In this document: positions 8,085 through 15,309 of the stretch, piece by piece
How positions within the stretch are numbered: the first letter of the stretch is position 1
How the letters are laid out: each line of letters opens with the position of its first letter
Assembly (NCBI GenBank): GCA_027486585.1
Contig: JAIXOU010000019.1
Coordinates: forward strand, 18,228-82,227
Source: Verrucomicrobiaceae bacterium
GTDB lineage: Bacteria; Verrucomicrobiota; Verrucomicrobiia; Verrucomicrobiales; Verrucomicrobiaceae
Length of the DNA: 64,000 nt
Direction of reading: 5' to 3'
Program-made: the position numbers and the translations under genes
Notes under the pieces: model-generated
Told to the model about the DNA's origin: nothing
Databases searched by the model: none
The model's input: the letters and a program-made list of their open reading frames with translations, nothing else

Positions 8085-8096
8085 TGGGTTAACCCA
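8085..8096. promoter_or_regulatory. Candidate operator, palindrome copy 3
   Basis: This is the third perfect TGGGTTAACCCA copy, centred about 83 bp upstream of the H-NOX start codon. The distance is similar to those at the other two copies. Confidence 0.6.
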
Positions 8097-8638
8097 AAGC
8101 TCCTCCGGGAAGTCGTTTTCAAAGACAATGCGTTAAACTTTATGGAGCTATCAAGTTGCTCACTACGGCCGCTATTGTTCGACGTAAGCCGGTTCGGTGC
8201 GGGTGTCATCGTAGTAGCGGTAGACCGGACAGGTGGAGCCGGATATTGGCGGCACCAGCCACGACCAGCCGCTGGGCACGTTACGGCCACATTGAATCGT
8301 AGCAGTTGCAGAATGAGGCTGCCTGAGAAATGAATGAAGATTCGGCGCTTGAACCAGTCTTTACGAGGTGAACTCCACGATCAATAAATGAAAGTCTTGA
8401 GAGCTGTATTCGTTTGCTCTTGCTAATGCCAAAGTGATTCCCAATCGCAATGCATTGAAAGGGCCCCTAAAAAAGGGCAGTGGTGAATGAGTGTGATTCA
8501 ATTCTTATCAGTAAGGACCGTCAGTGCAGCTCAAGGATAAGACAGTTACGTTATCCCATATTACTAGACCCACCCAACAAAATGTTCGTCACCATACTAC
8601 AAAACATAGACGGCGAAATCGATACCTTTGGAAGCAGC

Positions 8639-8723
8639 GGAGTGATGGAGTGTGGGAGTCTTGGAAAAAGCTTCTGAAACTCGACCGCTCCACCGCTCCA
8701 CCACTCCACCACTCCACCACTCC
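8639..8723. repeat. 8-bp-period hairpin upstream of GH32
   Basis: The left arm has two and a half purine-rich units (GGAGTGAT, GGAGTGTG, GGAG; 8639-8658). The right arm has five complementary pyrimidine-rich units of the form ACC(G/A)CTCC (8684-8723). The arms can pair, and several registers are possible because of the repeats. It ends 29 bp before the GH32 start codon. Confidence 0.65.
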
Positions 8724-8752
8724 ACAGTTGCTAACGAAAGCAGCGACCGCCC

Positions 8753-10066
8753 ATGCCCTTCCGTTTTACCCTTTTCATCAGCATCATCCAACTGCTGCTA
8801 TCGCTTCCACCTTTTGCGGAGGCACAGGACCTTCATTTCAAGCCGAAGAGCCATCTGCTCGGTGATGTGCATCCAGCATTTCATGAGGGGGAATGTTTCC
8901 TCTATTACCTCAAGCCCGGCAAATATGACGCCATGCTTGTGAGATCGCGTGACTGGCTGCATTGGACGGAGACGCCCATCACCCATGACGTGGTGAAGGC
9001 CGATGACTGGATGTCGCCCTACTATGTGCTTGGCGTGTTTCATGATCCGACGGCTAAGCTCTTTCGTAGCTTTTATGGTCATGCGCAGGGCCGCATGGTT
9101 AGCTCTGTGAGTCGGGATCTGTTGCATTGGTCATGCGCGCCAAAGGAGTTTCATATTCCAGCCGACGACTACTATGAGCGCCGCCGTGATCCCTTTGTCT
9201 TCTGGATTCCCGAGATGAAACAATACGGCTGCGTTATGACCACCTGGATGAAAGGCCGCCCGAAGGAAACCGGTGGAGCTGTCAGTCTCGCCACATCAGT
9301 GGACCTGCAGCAATGGCAAGACCACGGCCCTATCCTTGATCCTGGAATCTTTGGCGAACCCGAGTGTCCGCAGATGTTCCACCTCGGCGGACGTTGGCAC
9401 TTGCTCGTTAGTATCTACGATCGTGCGGTAGGCCGACCCACCTATTGGACTAGTGCCTCACCACTCGGACCATGGAAAAATGAACCCGAAGGCCATCTCG
9501 ACGGTAAAGACCTCTGTGCTGCTCAGGTCGCCTTGGATGGCGGCACACCCGTACTCTTTGGCTGGATACCCCACGATCCCGCACGACCTGGAAAGCAAAC
9601 TTGGGGTGGACATTTGGCACTGCCACGCGAAGTGCATCTGCTCTCAGATGGCAAACTCGGCACGCGTCTGCCAGCGAAGCTTAGCCAAACTTTCGAACAC
9701 CTGCCCTGGCAGCACGAAATCATTCCCGCAAAAAGCTGGATAGCCGATTTAAAGATTACACTGCCAGAGGCAACAAGCGAAGTCCGCATCAGCCTTGCTC
9801 CATTGGGCGAAGTCGTCGTAACACGTGATCAATTAAGCGTCCTCGACTTCTCTGGCGGGTCATGGAGCTCGTTGCCAATCGCACTGCCCATGCCCAGCCA
9901 CATCACTGCTCGTGTTTTCATTGACGGCAATATGGTGGAAGTGTTTCTGGACGATCGCTACACCCTAGCAGCACGCCTTCCTGAGGTCCCTCGGCCGGTG
10001 ACTCTTGCGTTGCCAAAGACCAACGCAGCTCTAACGCGAATCAGTGAATGGCATCATATCCGCTGA
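8753..10066 (+). CDS. Secreted GH32-like glycoside hydrolase (fructan/sucrose-type fold)
   Basis: The 437-residue protein has a Sec signal peptide (about 1-24, PPFAEA). GH32/GH-J five-blade propeller motifs are present: GDVHPAFHEG with candidate nucleophile Asp38, RRDPFVFW (the RDP triad, 145-147), and GEPECPQMF with candidate acid/base Glu204. WGGHLALPREVHL later matches the GH32 end-of-propeller signature. A C-terminal beta-sandwich follows (about 330-437, including ITARVFIDGNMVEVFLDD). GH32 enzymes cleave beta-fructosyl links. The first motif is not the classical NDPNG but the GD..P form of divergent relatives, so the substrate could differ. It is followed directly by a galM remnant, a sugar-catabolism neighbour. 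Confidence 0.82.
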   Translation: MPFRFTLFISIIQLLLSLPPFAEAQDLHFKPKSHLLGDVHPAFHEGECFLYYLKPGKYDAMLVRSRDWLHWTETPITHDVVKADDWMSPYYVLGVFHDPTAKLFRSFYGHAQGRMVSSVSRDLLHWSCAPKEFHIPADDYYERRRDPFVFWIPEMKQYGCVMTTWMKGRPKETGGAVSLATSVDLQQWQDHGPILDPGIFGEPECPQMFHLGGRWHLLVSIYDRAVGRPTYWTSASPLGPWKNEPEGHLDGKDLCAAQVALDGGTPVLFGWIPHDPARPGKQTWGGHLALPREVHLLSDGKLGTRLPAKLSQTFEHLPWQHEIIPAKSWIADLKITLPEATSEVRISLAPLGEVVVTRDQLSVLDFSGGSWSSLPIALPMPSHITARVFIDGNMVEVFLDDRYTLAARLPEVPRPVTLALPKTNAALTRISEWHHIR

Positions 10067-10317
10067 TTCTACTCCGAATGCTAAACCACGATGGCACCCG
10101 TCGCGTGATGCAAATCCTCACTGACCAGCCCGGCATCCAGAGATCTGCACCGCCACTCAAGGGCAAAATCGGCGCGGGCTACGACGGCTTCCACGGCCTC
10201 TGCCTAGAGACCCAGCATCACCCCGATTCCGTTCATCACGCCGAGTTCCTAACGACCATTCTCTGTCCCGGCGAGACATGTCGCAGTGTCACTGTGCATC
10301 AGTTTAGCAAACAGTGA
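10067..10317 (+). pseudogene. galM: C-terminal remnant of aldose 1-epimerase
   Basis: The open frame reads a clear galactose-mutarotase C-terminus: RVMQILTDQPGIQ, then GKIGAGYDGFHGLCLETQHHPDS..HAEF, then LCPGET.RS.TVHQFS and a stop. Family members are about 300-380 residues long, whereas only about 80 are left, with no start of their own. The segment starts right at the GH32 stop codon, so the 5' three quarters of the gene was probably lost when the present junction formed. It is in a different frame from GH32 and would not be translated as a useful protein. Confidence 0.8.
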
Positions 10318-10395
10318 TCTCTCGGTTTGGCCGAAAGAACCCGAAAAACTACGTCGTTTAGTCACTGGTATGACCTCCTACCACAAACCTCTTCC

Positions 10396-11148
10396 ATGAA
10401 TCAAATCGATCTCCAAAACCGCATTGCCATCATCACAGGCGGCGCTCGGGGCATTGGCCGGGCCATTGCCGAACGCCTCCTCGCTTCGGGGGCGCGCGTC
10501 TCGCTTTGGGATGTGGATGCAGCAGCGCTCGCGCAGGCTTCGTCCGAGATGGGCACGCCGGACACCGTTCATACTGCGACTGTCGATCTCGCGGACCTCG
10601 GCTCCGTCCAGGCCGCAACCGCAGCCACCGTGGCCAAGTTTGGAAAGATCGATATCCTCGTGAACAATGCCGGCATCACCGGTGGGAATGCAAAGACGTG
10701 GGAACTCGACCCAGCCGACTGGCGGCGCGTGATGGAGATCAATCTCAACGGACCGTTTTACTGCTGTCACAGCGTGGTGCCGCATCTCATCACCAACGGC
10801 TACGGCCGCATCGTGAACATCGCCTCCATCGCAGGCAAGGAAGGCAATCCCAATGCAGCCCACTACAGCGCTTCCAAGGCTGCTGTCATCGCCTTGACCA
10901 AGTCTCTCGGCAAAGAACTCGCGACGGCGAACATCACCGTCAATGCCATCACACCCGCTGTCATTGCCACGGACATCCTCCAGCAGATGCAGCAGTCGCA
11001 CATCGACTACATGCTCTCGAAGATCCCGATGGGACGCTTTGGCAAAAAGGAAGAAGCCGCTGCACTCGTGGCCTGGCTTTGCTCAGAAGACTGCTCCTTC
11101 ACCACCGCCGCCGTCTTCGATCTCTCCGGCGGCCGCGCGACTTATTAA
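10396..11148 (+). CDS. SDR-family dehydrogenase (FabG-like oxidoreductase)
   Basis: The 250-residue protein is a classical short-chain dehydrogenase; I use the ATG at 10396 because it precedes the first beta strand (LQNRIAIITGGARGIGRA). NAD(P)-binding is shown by TGGARGIG and the NNAG motif (VNNAGITGG). The catalytic pair Tyr-Lys is in HYSASKAAVIALTKSLGKELA. SDRs of this type next to GntR regulators often oxidise sugar acids or sugar lactones; the substrate is not readable here. The GntR regulator follows 20 bp downstream and probably controls the operon. Confidence 0.9.
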   Translation: MNQIDLQNRIAIITGGARGIGRAIAERLLASGARVSLWDVDAAALAQASSEMGTPDTVHTATVDLADLGSVQAATAATVAKFGKIDILVNNAGITGGNAKTWELDPADWRRVMEINLNGPFYCCHSVVPHLITNGYGRIVNIASIAGKEGNPNAAHYSASKAAVIALTKSLGKELATANITVNAITPAVIATDILQQMQQSHIDYMLSKIPMGRFGKKEEAAALVAWLCSEDCSFTTAAVFDLSGGRATY

Positions 11149-11168
11149 ACTCCATCACACACCTCTCC

Positions 11169-11879
11169 ATGAACATTACCGCACTCGAACGTCCAGCATC
11201 CCTTGTCGAACGTGTCTGTCAGCAACTTGCCGAACTCATCCGTGGCGGTAGCGCTGAGGAAGAGCGCTGGCTTCCCGGCGAACGCTCGTTGGCTGAGAAA
11301 CTCGGCGTCAGCCGCACCGTCGTTCGCGAGGCGACAAAACGATTGGAGCAGCAAGGTATGCTGGAGATTCAACACGGCACGGGCATCAAGATCGTGGACC
11401 GCCTTCATCGTCCACTGAACGATTCGTTGACGCTGTTGATCCCGGACATGGCTGATCGCCTCCAGCAGCTCAATGACGCCCGGCTCTCCATCGAACCGGA
11501 TGCCGCCGCTTATGCCGCGCAGCGAGCCACCAAGGAGCAACTCAAGACGATGCGGCGCATCCAGAAGCAGCTCGAAAACGCCGCCGAAGGCCCTGCCGCC
11601 ATTGAGGCCGACATCGCCATGCATCACGCCATCGCCGATGCCAGCGGCAACCTCATTTACCGTCTCATCCTCGATTCCCTCGCTGACCTCGGCGTCTCCA
11701 GCCGCCTGCGCACCATTGGACGCATCGGCAAGCGAGCCGCCATCGAGCAACACGAAGCCATCCTCGTCGCCATCGAGAACCGTGACCCCGAAGCCGCCCG
11801 CGAGGCCATGCGCAGCCACATCCTTGCTGCTGGTGAGGATATGGATCTTCCCGCACTCAAAACCATAAAGGCGAAATGA
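11169..11879 (+). CDS. GntR-family transcriptional regulator with FCD domain (FadR subfamily)
   Basis: The 236-residue protein starts at the ATG at 11169. The N-terminal winged helix shows LPGERSLAEKLGVSRTVVREATKRLEQQGMLEIQHGTG, the GntR signature. The C-terminal FCD domain shows DARLSIEPDAAAYAA, DIAMHHAIADASGN and HEAILVAIENRDPEAAREAMRSHI, containing the Asp/His positions that bind metal in this class. FCD regulators usually sense sugar acids or other carboxylates. It lies between the SDR gene and a PSD1 cytochrome gene (3-bp gap), so it is the likely local regulator of the module. Confidence 0.93.
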   Translation: MNITALERPASLVERVCQQLAELIRGGSAEEERWLPGERSLAEKLGVSRTVVREATKRLEQQGMLEIQHGTGIKIVDRLHRPLNDSLTLLIPDMADRLQQLNDARLSIEPDAAAYAAQRATKEQLKTMRRIQKQLENAAEGPAAIEADIAMHHAIADASGNLIYRLILDSLADLGVSSRLRTIGRIGKRAAIEQHEAILVAIENRDPEAAREAMRSHILAAGEDMDLPALKTIKAK

Positions 11880-11882
11880 GAT

Positions 11883-14444
11883 ATGAAGCCCATCTTTCTG
11901 TCATCCATCTTTTTGTCATTGCTCTGCGTCACCAACCATGCAGCAGACACCGCATTCTTCGACTCGAAAGTCCTGCCCATCCTCCAGCAGCGTTGCTTTG
12001 AATGCCACTCGCACGGAACAAAGATCAAAGGCGGCCTTGCTTTGGATTCACGCTCTGGCTGGGCGGAGGGCGGAGACAATGGTCCCGCCATCAAGCCAGG
12101 CCAATTGGAGGAAAGTCTGGTCATCAAAGCGGTCCGCTATGTGGACTCGGAGTTCGAAATGCCTCCGAAGGCCAAGCTTCCTGCCAGCGAGATCGCCATT
12201 CTCGAAGAATGGGTGAAGCTCGGTGCGCACGACCCGCGAACCGCTGGGACCGGAAAGCAAAAGAAAGGCATCGACCTCGCCGAAGGCCGGAAGTTCTGGG
12301 CCTTCAAACCCGTGAGCAATCCCAAGTCGCCGCTTGTGCGGGATACCGCATGGCCGCTTGATTCGCTGGATCATTTCATCCTCAAGCCGCTGGAAGCCAA
12401 GAGCATCAAGCCCGTGGGTGATGCCGATCGCTACACTTGGCTTCGTCGTGTAAGCCTTGATCTCACGGGCCTACCGCCAACAACGAATGACATCGAATCC
12501 TTTTCAAAAGACGCGTCATCCGATGCGTATGCGAACGCTGTCGATCGTTTGTTAAACTCCAAAGCCTACGGCGAACGCTGGGCGCGGCATTGGCTCGATC
12601 TCACCGGTTATGCCGACATGATAGGCACGTCGAACGGCGTGTTCGCTGAGCACGCATGGCGTTATCGCGATTACCTCATCAACGCCTTCAACGCCGACAA
12701 GCCCTTCGATGAGTTCGTGCGAGAGCAGATCGCTGGCGACTTGATGCCGTCAAAATCTGTCGAAGATCGCGCCGAAAACATCACCGCCACGGGCTTCCTC
12801 ATGGTGGGCGACATCGAGATCGTGAACCCGGACAAGGCAAAGATGGAGACCGATCATATCGATTCCCAGATGATCAAAATCGGCCAGACCTTCATGGGCA
12901 TGACGCTTGGCTGCGTGCGCTGCCACGATCACAAGTTCGACCCCATCGGAGTCGATGACTACTACGGCATCGCGGGCATGCTGCGCAGTTCACCTTCCTC
13001 GCACAAGATGCCAGACATGGGCGTGTGGAGCACCATCAACAGCACCGCACTGCCTGAGACCCAGGCTCAACTTGCTGCGCGCAAAAAGCTCGAAGCCGAG
13101 AACGAACAACGTATCGCAAGCCTCAAGGTCGAGCAAAAGAAGCTCACCGACGAGAAAGCCACTGTCGCCAAACAACTAGCTGCTCTTGGCAAACCCACAG
13201 CGCCAGTATCAAAAGTCGTCGCCGCTACGGACAATGCACAACGCGACATTAAGACCAAAGCCGACACCAAGCCAGCTGCCGACAAAGACGCCCTCACCAA
13301 ACGCCGCGACGAAATCGACGCCCAGCTCAAGAAGCTCGCCGACACCATCAAACACGCCGAATTCTTCAAGGACAAGACTCCAAGAGCCTTCGCCATGAGC
13401 GATGGCCCGACGCCTGCCGACATGCCCGTTTATGTGCGTGGCAATCCGTATGCACCAAGCACCGTCGTGCCGCGTGGAACCCTTCGCGTGGCCTCGTGGG
13501 ATAAGTTCCCCGCCATCCCAGCAGGCCAGAGTGGACGTCTGCAATTTGCGGACTGGCTTGCCGACAAACGCAACCCGCTCACCGCTCGCGTGACCGTGAA
13601 CCGCATCTGGCAAAAGCTCTTCGGCACCGGCATCGTGCCCAGCGTGGACTACTTCGGCACTCGTGGTGATGTGCCCACGAACCCGGAGTTGCTCGATCAT
13701 CTGGCCACCCGGTTCATGCGCGGCGGTTGGTCACAGAAAGCCTTCCTTCGCTCGCTCGTTCTTAGCCGTGCTTATCGCCTGAGCAGCTCCAACGACGCCC
13801 TGGCGATGAAGCTCGATCCCGAGAACAAACTCTTCTGGCGCATGAATCGCCAGCGCCTCGATGCCGAGGCTCTGCGCGATTCCATGCTCGCCATCAGCGG
13901 CGAACTTACCCGTGATAGCGGCGGGCCTGCGCTGGTGCTCGAAGAACCCGAGAACTGCGGTGCATTGGCTCTGAAAGGTGTCAATCCGCCCAACTACAAG
14001 CACGCGAAACCGCGCCCAACGCAGGAGTTTGAGCGCACCCTCTATCTTCCCGTGCTCAGAGGTGGCACCGCTGGGCCAGATCGCTTGCGAGCCTTCTTTG
14101 ATTTCGTCGATCCCGCTGGCACGGCCGGTCAGAGAAACCAGACCGTGGTTCCCACGCAGTCACTCTTCCTGCTTAGCAATGACCTCCTACGCAAACGCGC
14201 CACCAAGCTCGCTGACCATTTCATTGCCGCCGAACCGAACGAACTCGCGCGACTCGAAGCCCTCTGGCTCCGCGTGCTGAATCGTCCCATCACCAGCACC
14301 GAGCGAGAAGATGCGACGGCCTTCCTCGGCAAGGTGGAACCGCTCATCAAAACCGTCAAAGGCCGCCCCGCCTTGGACTCCATCAAGTGGCGCGAACTCT
14401 GCCACAGCCTCCTCGCCTCGAACGAGTTCGTGTTTCGTTTATGA
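11883..14444 (+). CDS. PSCyt1-DUF1549-DUF1553 cytochrome-type protein (PSD1 family), copy 1
   Basis: The 853-residue exported protein has a signal peptide (about 1-20). The PSCyt1 domain carries a haem c motif (CFECH, Cys38-His42). DUF1549 ends with a second motif (CVRCHDHKFDPI, about 344-355). A long charged helical stretch (about 395-510) suggests a coiled coil, and DUF1553 fills the C-terminal third (NPLTARVTVNRIWQKLFG to SNEFVFRL). Such proteins are typical of Planctomycetes and Verrucomicrobia and are nearly always paired with DUF1501; the reaction is unknown, and secreted glycan oxidation is a common suggestion. The signal peptide is encoded largely by a 15-bp direct repeat (11890-11920) matching an arm of the hairpin family. 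Its DUF1501 partner is displaced by a GxxExxY gene. Confidence 0.93.
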   Translation: MKPIFLSSIFLSLLCVTNHAADTAFFDSKVLPILQQRCFECHSHGTKIKGGLALDSRSGWAEGGDNGPAIKPGQLEESLVIKAVRYVDSEFEMPPKAKLPASEIAILEEWVKLGAHDPRTAGTGKQKKGIDLAEGRKFWAFKPVSNPKSPLVRDTAWPLDSLDHFILKPLEAKSIKPVGDADRYTWLRRVSLDLTGLPPTTNDIESFSKDASSDAYANAVDRLLNSKAYGERWARHWLDLTGYADMIGTSNGVFAEHAWRYRDYLINAFNADKPFDEFVREQIAGDLMPSKSVEDRAENITATGFLMVGDIEIVNPDKAKMETDHIDSQMIKIGQTFMGMTLGCVRCHDHKFDPIGVDDYYGIAGMLRSSPSSHKMPDMGVWSTINSTALPETQAQLAARKKLEAENEQRIASLKVEQKKLTDEKATVAKQLAALGKPTAPVSKVVAATDNAQRDIKTKADTKPAADKDALTKRRDEIDAQLKKLADTIKHAEFFKDKTPRAFAMSDGPTPADMPVYVRGNPYAPSTVVPRGTLRVASWDKFPAIPAGQSGRLQFADWLADKRNPLTARVTVNRIWQKLFGTGIVPSVDYFGTRGDVPTNPELLDHLATRFMRGGWSQKAFLRSLVLSRAYRLSSSNDALAMKLDPENKLFWRMNRQRLDAEALRDSMLAISGELTRDSGGPALVLEEPENCGALALKGVNPPNYKHAKPRPTQEFERTLYLPVLRGGTAGPDRLRAFFDFVDPAGTAGQRNQTVVPTQSLFLLSNDLLRKRATKLADHFIAAEPNELARLEALWLRVLNRPITSTEREDATAFLGKVEPLIKTVKGRPALDSIKWRELCHSLLASNEFVFRL
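11890..11920 (+). repeat. 15-bp direct repeat inside a signal-peptide coding region
   Basis: CCATCTTTCTGTCAT is followed at once by CCATCTTTTTGTCAT. On the other strand this reads as GACAaAAAGATGG-type units, the same unit found in the intergenic hairpin arms at 14443, 25280 and 31164. It encodes most of the hydrophobic core of the copy-1 PSD1 signal peptide. Confidence 0.65.
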
Positions 14445-14477
14445 CAAAAAGATTGGAGACAAAAATATCCAATCTTT
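14443..14477. repeat. Left flanking arm of the GxxExxY gene
   Basis: GACAAAAAGATTGGAGACA (14443-14461) begins inside the PSD1 stop codon and recurs inverted at 15288-15306. The left side also folds on itself: AAAGATTGGA (14448-14457) pairs with TCCAATCTTT (14468-14477). Confidence 0.75.
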
Positions 14478-14492
14478 GAGCCTCTAACTTAT

Positions 14493-15281
14493 ATGCCCAT
14501 CATTCCATCTATCACCACAAGACGCCTCTCCCAGAAAGAGTTTGGTGCGCTGGCGTATGAGGTGATGGATCATGTTTTTGCGATTCATGGCGATTTCGGG
14601 CGCTTCTTTGACGAGAAGATTTACAAGAAGGAGTTAGCTGCGCGAATGAAGGGCGTTCTGCTGGAGGTGTTTGTGGACGTTGTTCATGGCACCTTTTCCA
14701 AGCGTTACTTTGCCGATGTCATCGTTCATGATGGCGGGCTGTTTGAGTTCAAGGCCGCGGACGCCATTCACTCCAAACATCGTGGGCAGACTATTCACTA
14801 CTTATTGCTCTTCGATCTCGCTCACGGAAAGCTTATCAATTTGCGCACAGAAGAGGTGAGGCACGAGTTCGTGAACTGCCATCGTCGTCTGGCCAATCTT
14901 CGCAATCCCGCCTTCATTGATACGGCGTGGGACCGAAATACGACTGGCGCTGAAGCATTTCGAGATACGCTCACGACGCTCGTTCACGATTGGGGAACTG
15001 GACTCGATATAGCACTCTACGAGGAAGGCCTGGAACATTTCTTTAACAAAGCGCAATCATTGAATCCCACCGTCCCAGTTTTTGGCAATAGTGGTCATCT
15101 TGCCGATCAGCGCATGAGGCTTGTTACTCCAGAGGCTGCCTTCAAGCTCACCGCCCTCACCGAGCCATTGGACAACCTCCTTACTAACGCCCGCAAGCTC
15201 ATGCGTCACACCCCGCTCAAAGCCATTCACTGGGCAAACCTAACCCACGACGAAATCACCCTCACCACAATCCATCCCTAA
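14493..15281 (+). CDS. GxxExxY-family protein (PD-(D/E)XK-like)
   Basis: The 262-residue protein has a GxxExxY-like core: YEVMDHVFAIHGDFG, FFDEKIYKKELAAR, KRYFADVIVHDG and FEFKAADAIHSKHRGQTIHYLLLF, where the D...EFK spacing resembles a PD-(D/E)XK nuclease fold. The C-terminal part (about 140-262) is an extension without a recognised domain. No signal peptide is seen, in contrast with the exported neighbours, so it acts in the cytoplasm. GxxExxY proteins have no established function. It interrupts a PSD1/DUF1501 pair that is directly adjacent in the other three copies of this window, and it is bracketed by 19-bp inverted repeats, so it looks like an inserted cassette. Confidence 0.75.
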   Translation: MPIIPSITTRRLSQKEFGALAYEVMDHVFAIHGDFGRFFDEKIYKKELAARMKGVLLEVFVDVVHGTFSKRYFADVIVHDGGLFEFKAADAIHSKHRGQTIHYLLLFDLAHGKLINLRTEEVRHEFVNCHRRLANLRNPAFIDTAWDRNTTGAEAFRDTLTTLVHDWGTGLDIALYEEGLEHFFNKAQSLNPTVPVFGNSGHLADQRMRLVTPEAAFKLTALTEPLDNLLTNARKLMRHTPLKAIHWANLTHDEITLTTIHP

Positions 15282-15287
15282 TTTTTC

Positions 15288-15306
15288 TGTCTCCAATCTT
15301 TTTGTC
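15288..15306. repeat. Right flanking arm of the GxxExxY gene
   Basis: TGTCTCCAATCTTTTTGTC is the exact reverse complement of 14443-14461. It ends 3 bp before the DUF1501 start codon. Confidence 0.8.
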
Positions 15307-15309
15307 GCC

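Larger units (their letters stand above)
8008..8752. other. Intergenic region between the signalling block and the GH32 gene
   Basis: The left part carries the H-NOX promoter and palindrome copy 3. A GC-rich patch (about 8160-8310) has an antisense frame ending VYRYYDDTRTEPAYVEQ and a stop; its composition looks protein-like but there is no start and no family I recognise, so it may be a gene remnant. The rest is AT-rich without a gene until the 8-bp-period hairpin at 8639-8723. The + strand promoter of the GH32 gene should lie between 8310 and 8640. Confidence 0.45.

Noticed and set aside
8684..8723. Tandem units that could be taken for a CRISPR array
   Set aside because: Units are 8 bp with no spacers; no cas genes are present.
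14493..15281. Toxin or restriction enzyme function for the GxxExxY protein
   Set aside because: Only a weak PD-(D/E)XK-like pattern is present, with no antitoxin or methylase neighbour.
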